NCBI GenBank assembly: GCA_028820215.1
Contig: JAPPKD010000263.1
Location: 1 to 64,000, forward strand
Reading direction: 5' to 3'
DNA: 64,000 nucleotides
Origin: Spirochaetaceae bacterium
GTDB lineage: Bacteria; Spirochaetota; Spirochaetia; SZUA-6; Bin103
The notes beneath the pieces are model-generated. The model had not been told where the DNA came from and ran no database searches. It was given only the letters and a program-made list of their open reading frames with translations. Positions 25,253 to 34,899 of the stretch are shown piece after piece. Both the position numbers and the translations under genes were made by a program. How positions within the stretch are numbered: the stretch's first letter is position 1; each line of letters opens with the position of its first letter.

Positions 25253-26581
25253 CTACAGGTCGGCGACCTCTTCAATGGTTTCGGCGACCAGGGCGAACAG
25301 GTCGTCGATCTGGGACGGCGTGATGGGCAGCGGCGGCGCCAGGGCGATGGTGTCGCCGGTGACGCGGATGAACGCCCCCTTCTGGAATGCCTTGTGCAGG
25401 GCGGTCATGCCGCGCGCGGCCGGCTTGCCCGGGACCGGAGCCAGCTCGATCGCCGCGGTCAGTCCGATGTTGCGAATGTCGATCACGTGCGGCAGCCCGC
25501 GCAGGGCGTGCGCGGCGTTCTCCCAGTGCTCGGCGAGATCGGCCGCACGCGTCAGCAGATTGTCGCTCTCGTAGACCCTGAGGGTGGCGCGCGCCGCCGC
25601 GCAGGCCAGCGGATGCCCGGAGTAGGTGTAGCCGTGGGTGAACTCGATCGCGCCCTCCGGTCCCGACATGAACGTGTCGTAGATCTCCTCCCGGACTGCC
25701 ACCGCTCCCATCGGCACGGTGGCGTTGGTCAAACCCTTCGCCAGCGTGACCATGTCGGGCAGCAGGTCGAAGCGCGTGGCCGCAAACGGTGAGCCCAGCC
25801 GCCCGAAGCCGGTGATCACCTCGTCGAAGATCAACAGGATGCCGTGCGCGGCGGTGATCTCCCGCAGCCGTTCCAGGTAGCCGACCGGCGGCACCAGCAC
25901 GCCCGTCGAGCCGGACATGGGCTCGACGATCACCGCGGCGATGGTCTCCGCGCCGTGCAGGGCGATCAGGTCGAGCAGCGCGTCGGCGCGCTCTGCCCCG
26001 TGCGCGGGCTGCCCGCGGCTGAATGCGTTGCGCTCCGGGTCGTGGGTGTGCGGCAGGTGATCGACGCCGGGAAGCAGCACCCCGTACGGCGTGCGGTTGG
26101 GGCCCATGCCGCCCACGGAGATCCCCCCGAAGCCCACCCCGTGGTAGGCGCGCTCGCGGCCGATCAGGCGGGTGCGGGCGCCCTCACCGCGCCGCCGGTG
26201 GAAGGCGAGCGCGATCTTCAGCGCGGTGTCCACAGCCTCGGACCCGGAGTTGACGAAGAACGGGTGGCCGAGGTCGCCCGGCAGGATCGCCTGCAGCTCG
26301 CCGGCCAGCTCGAACGCCGCCGGATGGCCCATCTGGAAGGAGGTCGCGTAGTCCATCTCCGCGACCTGGCGCTGCACGGCCTCCACGATCTCCGGCCTGC
26401 CGTGGCCGGCGTTCACGCACCACATGCCGGCGATCCCGTCGATGAGCCGGCGGCCGTCGCGGGAGCGGTAGTAGATGCCCTCGGCGGACTCCACCAGCCG
26501 CGGGGCGCTCTTGAATTGCCGGTTCGCCGTGAACGGCATCCAGTAGGTTTGCAGGTCCAGGTCGCTCGTCTTCGTTGACAC
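25253..26581 (-). CDS. Omega-amino acid:pyruvate aminotransferase (class III)
   Basis: 442 residues from a GTG start (26581) with a GGAGGG ribosome site 5-6 bases upstream. The N-terminus LDLQTYWMPFTANRQFKSAP, then DGIAGMWCVNAGHGR, matches beta-alanine:pyruvate aminotransferases. The cofactor Lys is in TLAKGLTNATVPMGA (Lys282), and the Asp in IFDEVITGFGR (Asp253) holds the pyridine nitrogen. FVNSGSEAVDTALKIA binds the phosphate. It should transfer the amino group of beta-alanine or another omega-amino acid to pyruvate. It is distinct from the SpuC-like enzyme at 4227-5633. It is monocistronic and divergent from the CocE-type hydrolase gene. Confidence 0.93.
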   Translation of the reverse strand: MSTKTSDLDLQTYWMPFTANRQFKSAPRLVESAEGIYYRSRDGRRLIDGIAGMWCVNAGHGRPEIVEAVQRQVAEMDYATSFQMGHPAAFELAGELQAILPGDLGHPFFVNSGSEAVDTALKIALAFHRRRGEGARTRLIGRERAYHGVGFGGISVGGMGPNRTPYGVLLPGVDHLPHTHDPERNAFSRGQPAHGAERADALLDLIALHGAETIAAVIVEPMSGSTGVLVPPVGYLERLREITAAHGILLIFDEVITGFGRLGSPFAATRFDLLPDMVTLAKGLTNATVPMGAVAVREEIYDTFMSGPEGAIEFTHGYTYSGHPLACAAARATLRVYESDNLLTRAADLAEHWENAAHALRGLPHVIDIRNIGLTAAIELAPVPGKPAARGMTALHKAFQKGAFIRVTGDTIALAPPLPITPSQIDDLFALVAETIEEVADL

Positions 26582-26651
26582 CAGTTCCCTCCGATCGGAG
26601 AATCGTCAACGGACCGTACCGCCCCGCGGGCTCGCGCTCAAGCACTCAACC

Positions 26652-28550
26652 ATGCCAGTCGAACCACCCCCGTACGGAGTCGTCAACGCCCGCGACTGCG
26701 GCATGACCGCGCGCGACGGCGTGCGGCTGGCCACCGACGTCTGGCGGCCGGCCCGCGACGGCGAGCCACTGCCGGGCCCGTTCCCGGCGATCCTGTTGCG
26801 CACCCCCTACAACCGCGCGCGCCCCACCCACCAGGAGATGTGCGAGTTCCTGGCCGGCCACGGCTACCTGGCGGCGATCCAGGACTGCCGCGGGCGCTAT
26901 GCCTCGGAAGGCGAGTTCGTGCTGCTCGCCAACGAGGGCCCCGACGGCTACGACGCGATCGAGTGGCTGGCGGCGCTGCCGTACTGCGACGGCAACGTCG
27001 GCACCTACGGCACCTCCTACCTGGCGTGGGTCCAGAACGCCGCGGCGATCGAGCGGCCGCCGCACCTGAAGGCGATGTGGGTCAACCAGGGAGGCGCCAA
27101 CGGCAACACCGCGACCCTGCGCCACAACGGCGCGCTGGAGCTGCGCTGGCTCACCTGGGCGGTGACCTTCGGCACGGTGTCGCGCGAGGCGCTGCACGAC
27201 CCGGAGTTGCAGGCGAGTCTCACCCGCGCCGGCGAGCGGATGTACGAATGGCTGAGGCGCCTGCCGTGGAGCGGCGACGACTCTCCGCTGGCCGGCCTGC
27301 CGGGCTACGAGCGCTGTGCGCGCGACCTGTACGAGCACGGCGACGCGGACGAGTTCTGGCAGCAGCCCGGCCTCAACTTCGCCGCCCACTACGACCGCAC
27401 GGCCAACGTGCCGACCATGTACGCCGGCTCCTGGTACGACTCCTACACGCGCGCCACGGTCGAGAACTACCAGGCGCTGAGCGCACGGCTGGCCAACCAG
27501 TCGCTGCTGATGGGAGCGTGGGTGCACGGCGACTCGACCATGGACACTTGCGTGGCCGGCGACGTGGACCTGGGGCCGGGCATGCCGGTCGCGGGCAATC
27601 TGGCGGCCGATTTCCGGCACCTGGTAAAGGGCTGGTTCGACCATCACCTGCGCGGAGAGGCAAACGGCGTCGAAGCCGAGCCGCCGGTGCGCCTGTTCGT
27701 GATGGGCGGCGGCACCGGCGGATGCACCGCCGAGGGGCGGCTCGAGCACGGCGGGCGCTGGCGCACCGAGAACGAGTGGCCGCTGGCCCGTGCCGTCCCG
27801 ACGACGCTCTACCTGGCGGCGGACGGTGGCCTGACCGCGGACCCGCCGGCCGCGGCCGCCGAGCTGACGGCCCGCTTCGATCCTGACGACCCGCTGCCGA
27901 GCATCTCCGCCAACACGTCCTCGCTGAACGAGATCCTGCCCTCACCGCCGCGCTTCACGCCGGAGGCGCCGAACGCCATGACGCGGGTGATGATCGTGCA
28001 GGGCGGCGCCGACCAGCGCACGCGGCCGGACGTGCACGGCTGCGAGCCGCCGTTCATGCCGCTGGAGTCCCGGCAGGACGTGCTGCTGTTCGCGACCGAG
28101 CCGCTGAGCGAGCCGCTGGAGGTGACCGGACCGATCTCCGTGACCATCCACCTCTCCTCCGACGCGCCGGACACCGACCTGTTCGCGATGCTGCAGGACT
28201 ACTACCCGCCCAGCGCCGCGTGGCCCGACGGCTACCGGCTGAACGTGGCCGACGGCATCATGCGCGTGCGCTACCGCGACGGTATGGACCGGCCGCGGCC
28301 CTTGGAGCCCGGCCGGGTGTACCCGATCACCTTCCCGCTGTACCCCACCAGCAACCTGTTCGCCGCCGGCCACCGGCTGCGGCTGCTGGTCAGCTTCTCG
28401 TCGTTCCCGCGCTTCGACGTCAACCCCAACACCGGCGAGCCGATGGGCCGCCACACGCGCACGCGGGTGGCCACCAACACCATCCACCTGTCGCCGGAGC
28501 ATCCGTCGTCGATCGAGTTGCCGGTCGTGGGAGAAGGAGGCCGCGCATGA
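26652..28550 (+). CDS. CocE/NonD-family hydrolase (X-Pro dipeptidyl-peptidase S15-like)
   Basis: 632 residues. The N-terminal alpha/beta-hydrolase domain contains MTARDGVRLATDVWRPA, the nucleophile elbow GTYGTSYLAWVQ (Ser in GTSYLA) and WVNQGGANGN. The C-terminal half (about 400-625) is the jelly-roll domain of the family (FATEPLSEPLEVTGPISVTI ... FPLYPTSNLFAAGHRLRLLVS). Cocaine esterase, glutaryl acylase and X-Pro peptidase share this layout, so it likely cleaves an acyl ester or amide; the substrate is unknown. There is no signal peptide. Its stop overlaps the start of the downstream oxidoreductase (ATGA), which has a perfect AAGGAGG site. Confidence 0.92.
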   Translation: MPVEPPPYGVVNARDCGMTARDGVRLATDVWRPARDGEPLPGPFPAILLRTPYNRARPTHQEMCEFLAGHGYLAAIQDCRGRYASEGEFVLLANEGPDGYDAIEWLAALPYCDGNVGTYGTSYLAWVQNAAAIERPPHLKAMWVNQGGANGNTATLRHNGALELRWLTWAVTFGTVSREALHDPELQASLTRAGERMYEWLRRLPWSGDDSPLAGLPGYERCARDLYEHGDADEFWQQPGLNFAAHYDRTANVPTMYAGSWYDSYTRATVENYQALSARLANQSLLMGAWVHGDSTMDTCVAGDVDLGPGMPVAGNLAADFRHLVKGWFDHHLRGEANGVEAEPPVRLFVMGGGTGGCTAEGRLEHGGRWRTENEWPLARAVPTTLYLAADGGLTADPPAAAAELTARFDPDDPLPSISANTSSLNEILPSPPRFTPEAPNAMTRVMIVQGGADQRTRPDVHGCEPPFMPLESRQDVLLFATEPLSEPLEVTGPISVTIHLSSDAPDTDLFAMLQDYYPPSAAWPDGYRLNVADGIMRVRYRDGMDRPRPLEPGRVYPITFPLYPTSNLFAAGHRLRLLVSFSSFPRFDVNPNTGEPMGRHTRTRVATNTIHLSPEHPSSIELPVVGEGGRA

Positions 28551-29719
28551 GCCTGCGCGTCGGACTGGTCGGCTCGCGCTTCGCCGCCAATTTCCACGCC
28601 GAGTGCTACCGCGGCCTGGGTGAAGGAGCCGTGACCCTTGCGGGGATCTACTCGCCTACCCCCGAGCGCCGCGACGAGTTCGCCGGACGGCACGGCGTGA
28701 CCGCCTGCGCCTCGCTCGATCAGCTCCTGGAAACCTGCGACGTGATCGACGTCTGCGCGCCACCGTACTCGCACGAGCCGTGCGTGCTCGCCGCAGCGGC
28801 CGCGGGCAAGCACGTGATCGTTGAGAAGCCGTTCACCGGCGCCTTCGGGCCGGCGGACGATCCCGGCTGGCGCGGCGACCTCGCCTCCAAGGGAGGGATG
28901 CTCGAGGAGGCGATGGCCAGCGCATCGCGCATGCGCGACGCGGTCGAGCGGGCCGGCGTCACGCTGTGCTACGCCGAGAACTGGGTCTACGCCCCGTCCG
29001 TACAGAAAGAGGTGGAGGTCATCGTCAAGACGCCGGCGCGCATCGTGTGTATCCTGGGCGAGGTGCCCCACTCCGGCTCGCACTCGCGGGTCTACGGCAT
29101 CTGGCCCAAGCCGGGCGGCGGCTCGCTGGTCGGCAAGGGGTGCCACCCGCTCACCGCCGCGCTCTACCTGAAGCGCGTGCAGGGGCAGGCCACCGACGGC
29201 GCCCCGGTGCGGCCGCGTGCGGTCAGCGCCCGCGTGCACCGGCTGACCGGCGCGGCCGGCTTCCGCGACCTGGGCTGGCTGCGCACCGACTACCACGACG
29301 TGGAGGACTACTGCCAGGTGCACGTGGTCTTCGACGACGGCACCGTCGCCGACATCCACTCCACGGAGATCGTCATGGGCGGGGTGCACAACTGGCTGGA
29401 GGTGTACGCGAACAACCACCGCATGCGCTGCAACATCAACCCGACCGACACCAACCTCCTCTACAACCCGGAGGAACGGCAGCTCGACGACGTGTACGTG
29501 GTGGAGAAGATCGGCACCAAGCAGGGTTGGTCGTTCCCGGCCCCGGACGAGGACTGGGCCACCGGCTACCTTCAGGAGCTGGCCGACTTCCTGGGCGCGA
29601 TCCGCGACGGGCGCCCGCCCGAGAGCGGCCTGCCGCTGGCGATCGACACCACCGCCGTCCTGTACGCCGCCTACCTGTCGGCAGAGCGGGGCGGCCAGGA
29701 AGTGGAAGTCCCGCGATGA
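28547..29719 (+). CDS. Gfo/Idh/MocA-family oxidoreductase (copy 2)
   Basis: 390 residues from ATG 28547, preceded by a perfect AAGGAGG ribosome site. The Rossmann start is RVGLVGSRFAANFHAECYRG, with the EKP motif in KHVIVEKPFTGAFGP. The insertion DDPGWRGDLASKGGMLEEAM after EKP is unusual. The C-terminal domain includes GGSLVGKGCHPLTAALYLKR and EIVMGGVHNWLEVYANN. It presumably acts on a sugar-like alcohol using NAD(P). It overlaps by 4 bases with the hydrolase upstream and with the duplicated-domain protein downstream, so the three probably act together. Confidence 0.9.
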   Translation: MSLRVGLVGSRFAANFHAECYRGLGEGAVTLAGIYSPTPERRDEFAGRHGVTACASLDQLLETCDVIDVCAPPYSHEPCVLAAAAAGKHVIVEKPFTGAFGPADDPGWRGDLASKGGMLEEAMASASRMRDAVERAGVTLCYAENWVYAPSVQKEVEVIVKTPARIVCILGEVPHSGSHSRVYGIWPKPGGGSLVGKGCHPLTAALYLKRVQGQATDGAPVRPRAVSARVHRLTGAAGFRDLGWLRTDYHDVEDYCQVHVVFDDGTVADIHSTEIVMGGVHNWLEVYANNHRMRCNINPTDTNLLYNPEERQLDDVYVVEKIGTKQGWSFPAPDEDWATGYLQELADFLGAIRDGRPPESGLPLAIDTTAVLYAAYLSAERGGQEVEVPR

Positions 29720-30480
29720 GTCAGGCGTTGACGAAGGAGGCAGGCGAGGTGTCCGCCGAGCTTCAGGTGAGCCGCGACCGTGTGATGGTCCTGGTCAAGA
29801 CCGGCCGCCTGGCGAGCTGGCACCGGCTCACTGAAGACGGGCGCCGCTCGGCGGAACAGGAGCACGTCGACCTGATGCTGTCGGTCGCCGCCCGCCACCG
29901 CATGCGGCGCCTGGAGGGCTTCCGGCTGATCGGGCAGCAGGGGCGCTGGCAGCGGTTCTGGCTGATCGAGTTTCCGACCTTCGCCGGCGCCGAGGAGTGG
30001 ATCGAGGCGGAGATGGCGCCACCTTACGGCCGGGACGGCTTCTACGAGTACCACCTCGCCCGGCCGCTGGCGCCCGCTCACTTCGACGCCTGGCTGCCCG
30101 GACCGCCGCGGGTGATCGTTCCGCAGGAAGCCGATCCGGCCGTGATCCCGGTGCTCCGCGCCGACCAATCCAGCGTGGTGGTGCTGCAGTTCTCCCGTTC
30201 CGAGGGCGCCGACGGCCGCGCCGATGCGGAGCGGTCCGAGGGCCTGCGGCGGGTTGCCCGCGAGCACGGGATGCTGCGGCTGGAGTGCTTCCAGCTCATC
30301 GACCCCGTCCCGGCGTGGCACCGCGCCTGGATCTGCGAGTTCCCGGACCTTGCCGGCGCCGAGGCGTGGATCGAGGCGGAGGCGGAGCCTGAGCGCGCGG
30401 CGCGCGCCGGGCGCATCTCCTTCCTGTCGCGCCGCTGGTCACCCGAGTACACCGCCGCTTGGTGCCGGGCCGAAGGCTGA
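29716..30480 (+). CDS. Unknown protein with an internal tandem duplication (dimeric alpha-beta barrel-like)
   Basis: 254 residues, starting in ATGA overlap with the oxidoreductase. It has two similar halves: residues about 56-96 (RMRRLEGFRLIGQQGRWQRF then IEFPTFAGAEEWIEAE) and about 187-227 (GMLRLECFQLIDPVPAWHRA then CEFPDLAGAEAWIEAE). Each half looks like a ferredoxin-like alpha/beta unit, so the monomer may form its own pseudo-dimeric barrel, as in ABM or EthD-like small enzymes. No known family was recognised and there are no signal peptide or membrane segments. Its place in the operon suggests a role in the same oxidation pathway as the neighbouring Gfo/Idh/MocA enzyme. Confidence 0.75.
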   Translation: MSQALTKEAGEVSAELQVSRDRVMVLVKTGRLASWHRLTEDGRRSAEQEHVDLMLSVAARHRMRRLEGFRLIGQQGRWQRFWLIEFPTFAGAEEWIEAEMAPPYGRDGFYEYHLARPLAPAHFDAWLPGPPRVIVPQEADPAVIPVLRADQSSVVVLQFSRSEGADGRADAERSEGLRRVAREHGMLRLECFQLIDPVPAWHRAWICEFPDLAGAEAWIEAEAEPERAARAGRISFLSRRWSPEYTAAWCRAEG

Positions 30481-30509
30481 GGGCCGAAGGCCGAGGCCCG
30501 ACGGCGTGA
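30467..30509. repeat. Short 14-bp tandem repeat at the 3' end of the duplicated-domain gene
   Basis: GGGCCGAAGGCTGA (30467-30480, containing the stop codon) is followed directly by GGGCCGAAGGCCGA (30481-30494) and a weaker third unit (GGCCCGACGGCGTGA, 30495-30509). It looks like slippage-generated sequence between two genes. The stop codon lies in the first unit. Confidence 0.5.
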
Positions 30510-30533
30510 GCGCCTCGACCTGACCGGACGTCC

Positions 30534-31295
30534 ATGCTGCTCGGACAGCCGTTGCCCATCGTGGCGGCGGCCGCGGCGATCGTCGCCGCCTCCTCGGCGC
30601 TGCAGGCGACTGTCGGCTTCGGCCTGGCGCTGCTGGCGATCCCGCTGCTGCACCTGAGCGGCTTCCCGCCCGAGCAGGCGATCGCCATCTCCAGCTCGGC
30701 AATGATGGTGCAGATGGCCAACGGCGTGCTGAGGCTGCGCGCTTCCGTAGAGGCGCGCGAGCTCCTGTGGCCGCTGGCGATCACCATGCCGGCCATGCTG
30801 GTCGGCGTGCTGGGCCTGCGGGCGGTGGTCGCCGTGAATCCCGACCTGGCCCGGCAGGCCGCCGGCGCCGTGGTGCTCGGCGCCCTGGTGGTGCTGCGGG
30901 TGGTGCGGCCGGCCCCGCGCGCGCGGGTGGCGTGGCCATGGACGGCGCTGGCGATGAGCACCTCCGGGCTGCTGGGCGGGTCCACCGGCATGGGCGGTGC
31001 GCCGCTGGCCCTCTGGTCCTACGCGCACGAGTGGCCGGCGGATCGGATCCGCGCCACCATCTGGGCGATCGCCCTGCCGGCCACGGGCACGCTGCTGGCC
31101 CTTCTGGCGGTCGCGTTCGGGGCGAGCGCGGTGCGCGCGCTGGCGCTGGCCGCGCTGCTCGCGCCGTTCGCCCTGGCCGGCTCGAACGCCGGCTTGGCGC
31201 TGGCGCGCAGGCTGTCGGTCGAGCGGCTGCGCACCGCCGCCACCGTAGTGCTGGCCGTGCTCGGCGTCAGCGCGATCGTCCGCCCGCTGTTGTAG
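30534..31295 (+). CDS. TauE/SafE-family (sulfite exporter-like) membrane permease
   Basis: 253 residues with about seven or eight hydrophobic helices. The paired family motifs are ALQATVGFGLALLAIPLL near the N-terminus and MSTSGLLGGSTGMGGAPLAL in the second half, the duplicated glycine-rich signature of TauE/SafE permeases. These proteins export sulfite, sulfoacetate or other organic anions; the actual substrate is unknown. It starts 53 bases after the duplicated-domain gene and may belong to the same transcript. Its 3' end overlaps the convergent DUF488 gene by 29 bases. Confidence 0.88.
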   Translation: MLLGQPLPIVAAAAAIVAASSALQATVGFGLALLAIPLLHLSGFPPEQAIAISSSAMMVQMANGVLRLRASVEARELLWPLAITMPAMLVGVLGLRAVVAVNPDLARQAAGAVVLGALVVLRVVRPAPRARVAWPWTALAMSTSGLLGGSTGMGGAPLALWSYAHEWPADRIRATIWAIALPATGTLLALLAVAFGASAVRALALAALLAPFALAGSNAGLALARRLSVERLRTAATVVLAVLGVSAIVRPLL

Positions 31296-32031
31296 TAGAC
31301 GCCCCACGCCTGACGTAGGCCACGCGCCGCGCCTGAAGCGCGATCGCGTCCGCGACCAGCTCCTCGCGCCTCCGAAACAGATCGCAGTCCTGATTCAGGT
31401 CGAACGCCGCCAGCAACCGGTCCATCGTCCTGCCGTGAGTCTCCAGCGCTCCATCCGCGAGGATGTGCTCGACCGCGACGCCCGCAGCGTCGAGCGCCCG
31501 CGCCACCAGAAGCGTCCGATGGCAGTCCAGCGGTTCCTTCTCCGCGCACATAATCGCCATACGGTACCTGGAGGCTGCATCGATGACGCGGGCGACTCCG
31601 TCACGAAAACCACGCGTCGCGGCGACCCGTTCATAGTCGACACGCCCTCTCTCGTAACAGGCGAGATCATCGGGGCGACCGCCGAGTTCACGCCCGAAGA
31701 ACGCATAACGAATGCCGCGCGCATCGAGCGACGCTTCCAGCGCCTTTCGGTTGAAATGCGGTCGGAAGCGGCTATACGGCGCGGACCTCACGTCGGCCAC
31801 GGCGGTGACCCGATGCCTGGCCAACAGCCCCAAAAACCGCTCCAGCGTGTGATTGGAGTGGCCGACGGTGACGATCCCGGCTTCCGTCACGTGAGCCCGC
31901 CCCCAATCGATGATCGCGGCGACCAGCTTGCGGCGGATCCGCTTGGGGTCGGTCCTCCCGCCGGCGTAGCTGACCGCCTGTACAGAGGCATGCGGAAGCC
32001 ATCGCTGCGGTTCCTCCGTGCAGAGCAGCAC
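31267..32031 (-). CDS. DUF488 family protein
   Basis: 254 residues if started at ATG 32031; a GTG at 31890 directly before TEAGIVTVGHSNHTLERF is an attractive alternative because the family normally begins near TxGHS. Diagnostic motifs are VTVGHSNHTLERFLGLL, AVADVRSAPYSRFRPHFN, YAFFGRELGG and, near the end, MCAEKEPLDCHRTLLVARAL. The biochemical role of DUF488 proteins is not established; the conserved Cys and His in CAEKEPLDCHR suggest an enzyme. Convergent with the TauE/SafE gene and divergent from the exported-protein gene at 32320. Confidence 0.85.
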   Translation of the reverse strand: MLLCTEEPQRWLPHASVQAVSYAGGRTDPKRIRRKLVAAIIDWGRAHVTEAGIVTVGHSNHTLERFLGLLARHRVTAVADVRSAPYSRFRPHFNRKALEASLDARGIRYAFFGRELGGRPDDLACYERGRVDYERVAATRGFRDGVARVIDAASRYRMAIMCAEKEPLDCHRTLLVARALDAAGVAVEHILADGALETHGRTMDRLLAAFDLNQDCDLFRRREELVADAIALQARRVAYVRRGASTTTAGGRSR

Positions 32032-32188
32032 TCCGGCAAGCGTCAGCCGCGCGCTCCCGTCCGCGGATAGTCGGCGTCAGGTCCGCTGTCGGCTCACCCA
32101 TGGCTCTCCGTCCCTTGTCCGCCACCCGATGATAGAGCGGAAACGGCCTGTATCGTCAGATGCCGTGTGCCCGTCCTCTGCAGTCCCG

Positions 32189-32208
32189 GCGTATCATCGC
32201 TGATACGC
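32189..32208. promoter_or_regulatory. Perfect 8-bp inverted repeat in a divergent intergenic region
   Basis: GCGTATCA-TCGC-TGATACGC is a perfect dyad lying in the 288-base space between the DUF488 gene and the exported-protein gene. The spot suits an operator serving one or both directions. Nothing else of note was seen in this gap beyond a ribosome site at 32310. Confidence 0.45.
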
Positions 32209-32319
32209 GACGGATCGACCGGGATACCATCTGTCGGGTGAACGGTGGCGGAGCGTGCCGTATCGCGCACCCTGCCGTGTGGCATGGTTCTCGCTTCCTG
32301 TTCCGTTACGGAGGTTCCC

Positions 32320-33180
32320 ATGCGCACCACATTGCTGATCGCGGCGATCGGCGCCGCGCTCGTCACCGGCGCCGTCGCCGACGATGAGGTCTCGACCGTC
32401 GACATCCTGGCGGTGCTCGAGGAGATCAACCAGAAGCTGGATCGGGACGGACCGGTCACCTCTGTTGGAGCTCCGGATGCGGGGTTCGGCGGCGGCCCGT
32501 TCATGCCGCTGCGCTACGTGCCCGGCATCTCCGACCTCAACGCCTACTTCACGACGCTGGGCTCCTACGGCGCGATGAGCGAGCTCTTCGTTCCGATCAA
32601 GGACGGCGGCGCCGGCACCTGGCGCTGGAGCATGGACGGGAGCCTGCAGATCGGGGCGGAGTACGGAGGGTTCGGACAGGACGTGCTGGGCTTCGCGAAG
32701 CACACCGACGACCCGCTCGGACCGCGCGACACCGTCGACGAGGACGGCGACGGGTACGACGACTACTACAGCTATGCCGGCTACGGGCAGGGCTACTTCG
32801 TCGGCATCGTGCAGTACAAGTGGCCTGTCGCTCCGGACCTCGCTTATCTTCAGGCCGGGATCAAGACCGGCATGGCCTTCGAGTCGGTCCGGTACGGCAT
32901 GGACCGTCGCCAGGTGCTCACGGAGACCTTGGGCATCACGTCCGGCAGCAACGCCTGGAGCCGGACCAGCCTGATCGGCGGCGTGTACGCCGGCGTGCAG
33001 ATCCGCCTGGACGGAGACCTCAACGTCTTCAAGCTGGGGATCGAGGCCGGCGTGAACGGTCACTACGCCCTCGGCGAGTGGTCGCCCGCCACCGGCGTGC
33101 ACAAGCGCACCCCCGCTCCCCCTGACGCCATGCAGGCGCACAACTTCTGGTTTGCGGTCGGCCCGCAGTTCCACTACTGA
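32320..33180 (+). CDS. Exported protein of unknown function, possibly an outer-membrane barrel
   Basis: About 286 residues from ATG 32320, with GGAGG 6 bases upstream. A signal peptide is clear (MRTTLLIAAIGAALVTGAVA before DDEVS). Then comes a short helical segment (DILAVLEEINQKLD) and many alternating, Gly- and aromatic-rich stretches (GYGQGYFVGIVQYKW, RTSLIGGVYAGVQIRL, FKLGIEAGVNGHYALG) ending FWFAVGPQFHY. The aromatic C-terminus and strand-like pattern suggest an outer-membrane beta-barrel. DEDGDGYDD resembles a calcium-binding loop. No family recognised. It is first in a run of seven same-strand genes, 7 bases before the ABC ATPase. Confidence 0.8.
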   Translation: MRTTLLIAAIGAALVTGAVADDEVSTVDILAVLEEINQKLDRDGPVTSVGAPDAGFGGGPFMPLRYVPGISDLNAYFTTLGSYGAMSELFVPIKDGGAGTWRWSMDGSLQIGAEYGGFGQDVLGFAKHTDDPLGPRDTVDEDGDGYDDYYSYAGYGQGYFVGIVQYKWPVAPDLAYLQAGIKTGMAFESVRYGMDRRQVLTETLGITSGSNAWSRTSLIGGVYAGVQIRLDGDLNVFKLGIEAGVNGHYALGEWSPATGVHKRTPAPPDAMQAHNFWFAVGPQFHY

Positions 33181-33187
33181 TCGGCCC

Positions 33188-34102
<915 letters not shown>

Positions 34103-34106
34103 TCCG

Positions 34107-34868
34107 ATGGCCCTGACGACGCACGTGCGCTCCTACCGCCGCCTCGCCTCGGTCCAGTTCAAGCGCTTCCTTCGTGAACCGATGGCGCTGTTCTTCACCG
34201 TGGCGTTCCCGGTGTTGCTGGTGCTGCTGTTCGGCTTCATCTGGGGGAACGAACCGGGCGGTCCGTTCACGCCTCCGGGATTCGGATACATCGACAGCTA
34301 CGTGCCGGCGCTGGCCGCGATCGTGATCGGCACGGTCGCCCTCATCACTCTCCCGATCACGACGGCGGCGGACCGGAAGCAGAAGCTGCTGAGGCGGTAT
34401 CAGGTCACGCCCTTGCGGCCGCTGGTCTACTTCGCCGCCGACGTGAGCGTTCACTTCGGCAGCGCCCTGCTGGGAATGGGGCTGGTGATCATCCTGGCCA
34501 AACTGGTGTTCGGCCTGCGCTTCGGAGGGAACTGGGCTGCCGTGCTCGGTGGGTTCACGCTGAGCACGCTGGCGTTCGTGGCGGTGGGATACCTCCTTGC
34601 CAGCCTGGTACGGAGCGAACGCGTCGCTCAGGCGGTCGGGATGGCGATCTACTTTCCGCTGATGTTTCTCTCCGGCGCAGCCATGCCCCTTCAGACTATG
34701 CCCGGAAACGTTCGCGACGTTGCCCGCTGGCTGCCCCTGACTCACGTCGTGCACCTGCTGCAGGACCTGTGGTTCGGCGTCGGCTGGAATTGGCTGTCGG
34801 GCATGGTACTGCTGGCCATGCTGGTGGCCGGCACCGCGGCGTCGGCCGCACTGTTCCGCTGGGAGTAG
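34107..34868 (+). CDS. ABC-2 type exporter permease
   Basis: 253 residues with six hydrophobic segments. It begins with an amphipathic RRLASVQFKRFLREPMALFF followed by TVAFPVLLVLLFGFIWG, the normal start of ABC-2 permeases, and contains VGYLLASLVRSERVAQAVGM then YFPLMFLSGAAMPLQTMP, the conserved loop before the last helices, and RWLPLTHVVHLLQDLWFG. It forms the membrane part of the exporter with the ATPase immediately upstream. Neighbouring two-component genes suggest the exporter is regulated by, or acts in, an envelope response. Confidence 0.92.
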   Translation: MALTTHVRSYRRLASVQFKRFLREPMALFFTVAFPVLLVLLFGFIWGNEPGGPFTPPGFGYIDSYVPALAAIVIGTVALITLPITTAADRKQKLLRRYQVTPLRPLVYFAADVSVHFGSALLGMGLVIILAKLVFGLRFGGNWAAVLGGFTLSTLAFVAVGYLLASLVRSERVAQAVGMAIYFPLMFLSGAAMPLQTMPGNVRDVARWLPLTHVVHLLQDLWFGVGWNWLSGMVLLAMLVAGTAASAALFRWE

Positions 34869-34899
34869 CGATCTGGACCTGGGATCGCTGCTCGACGGG

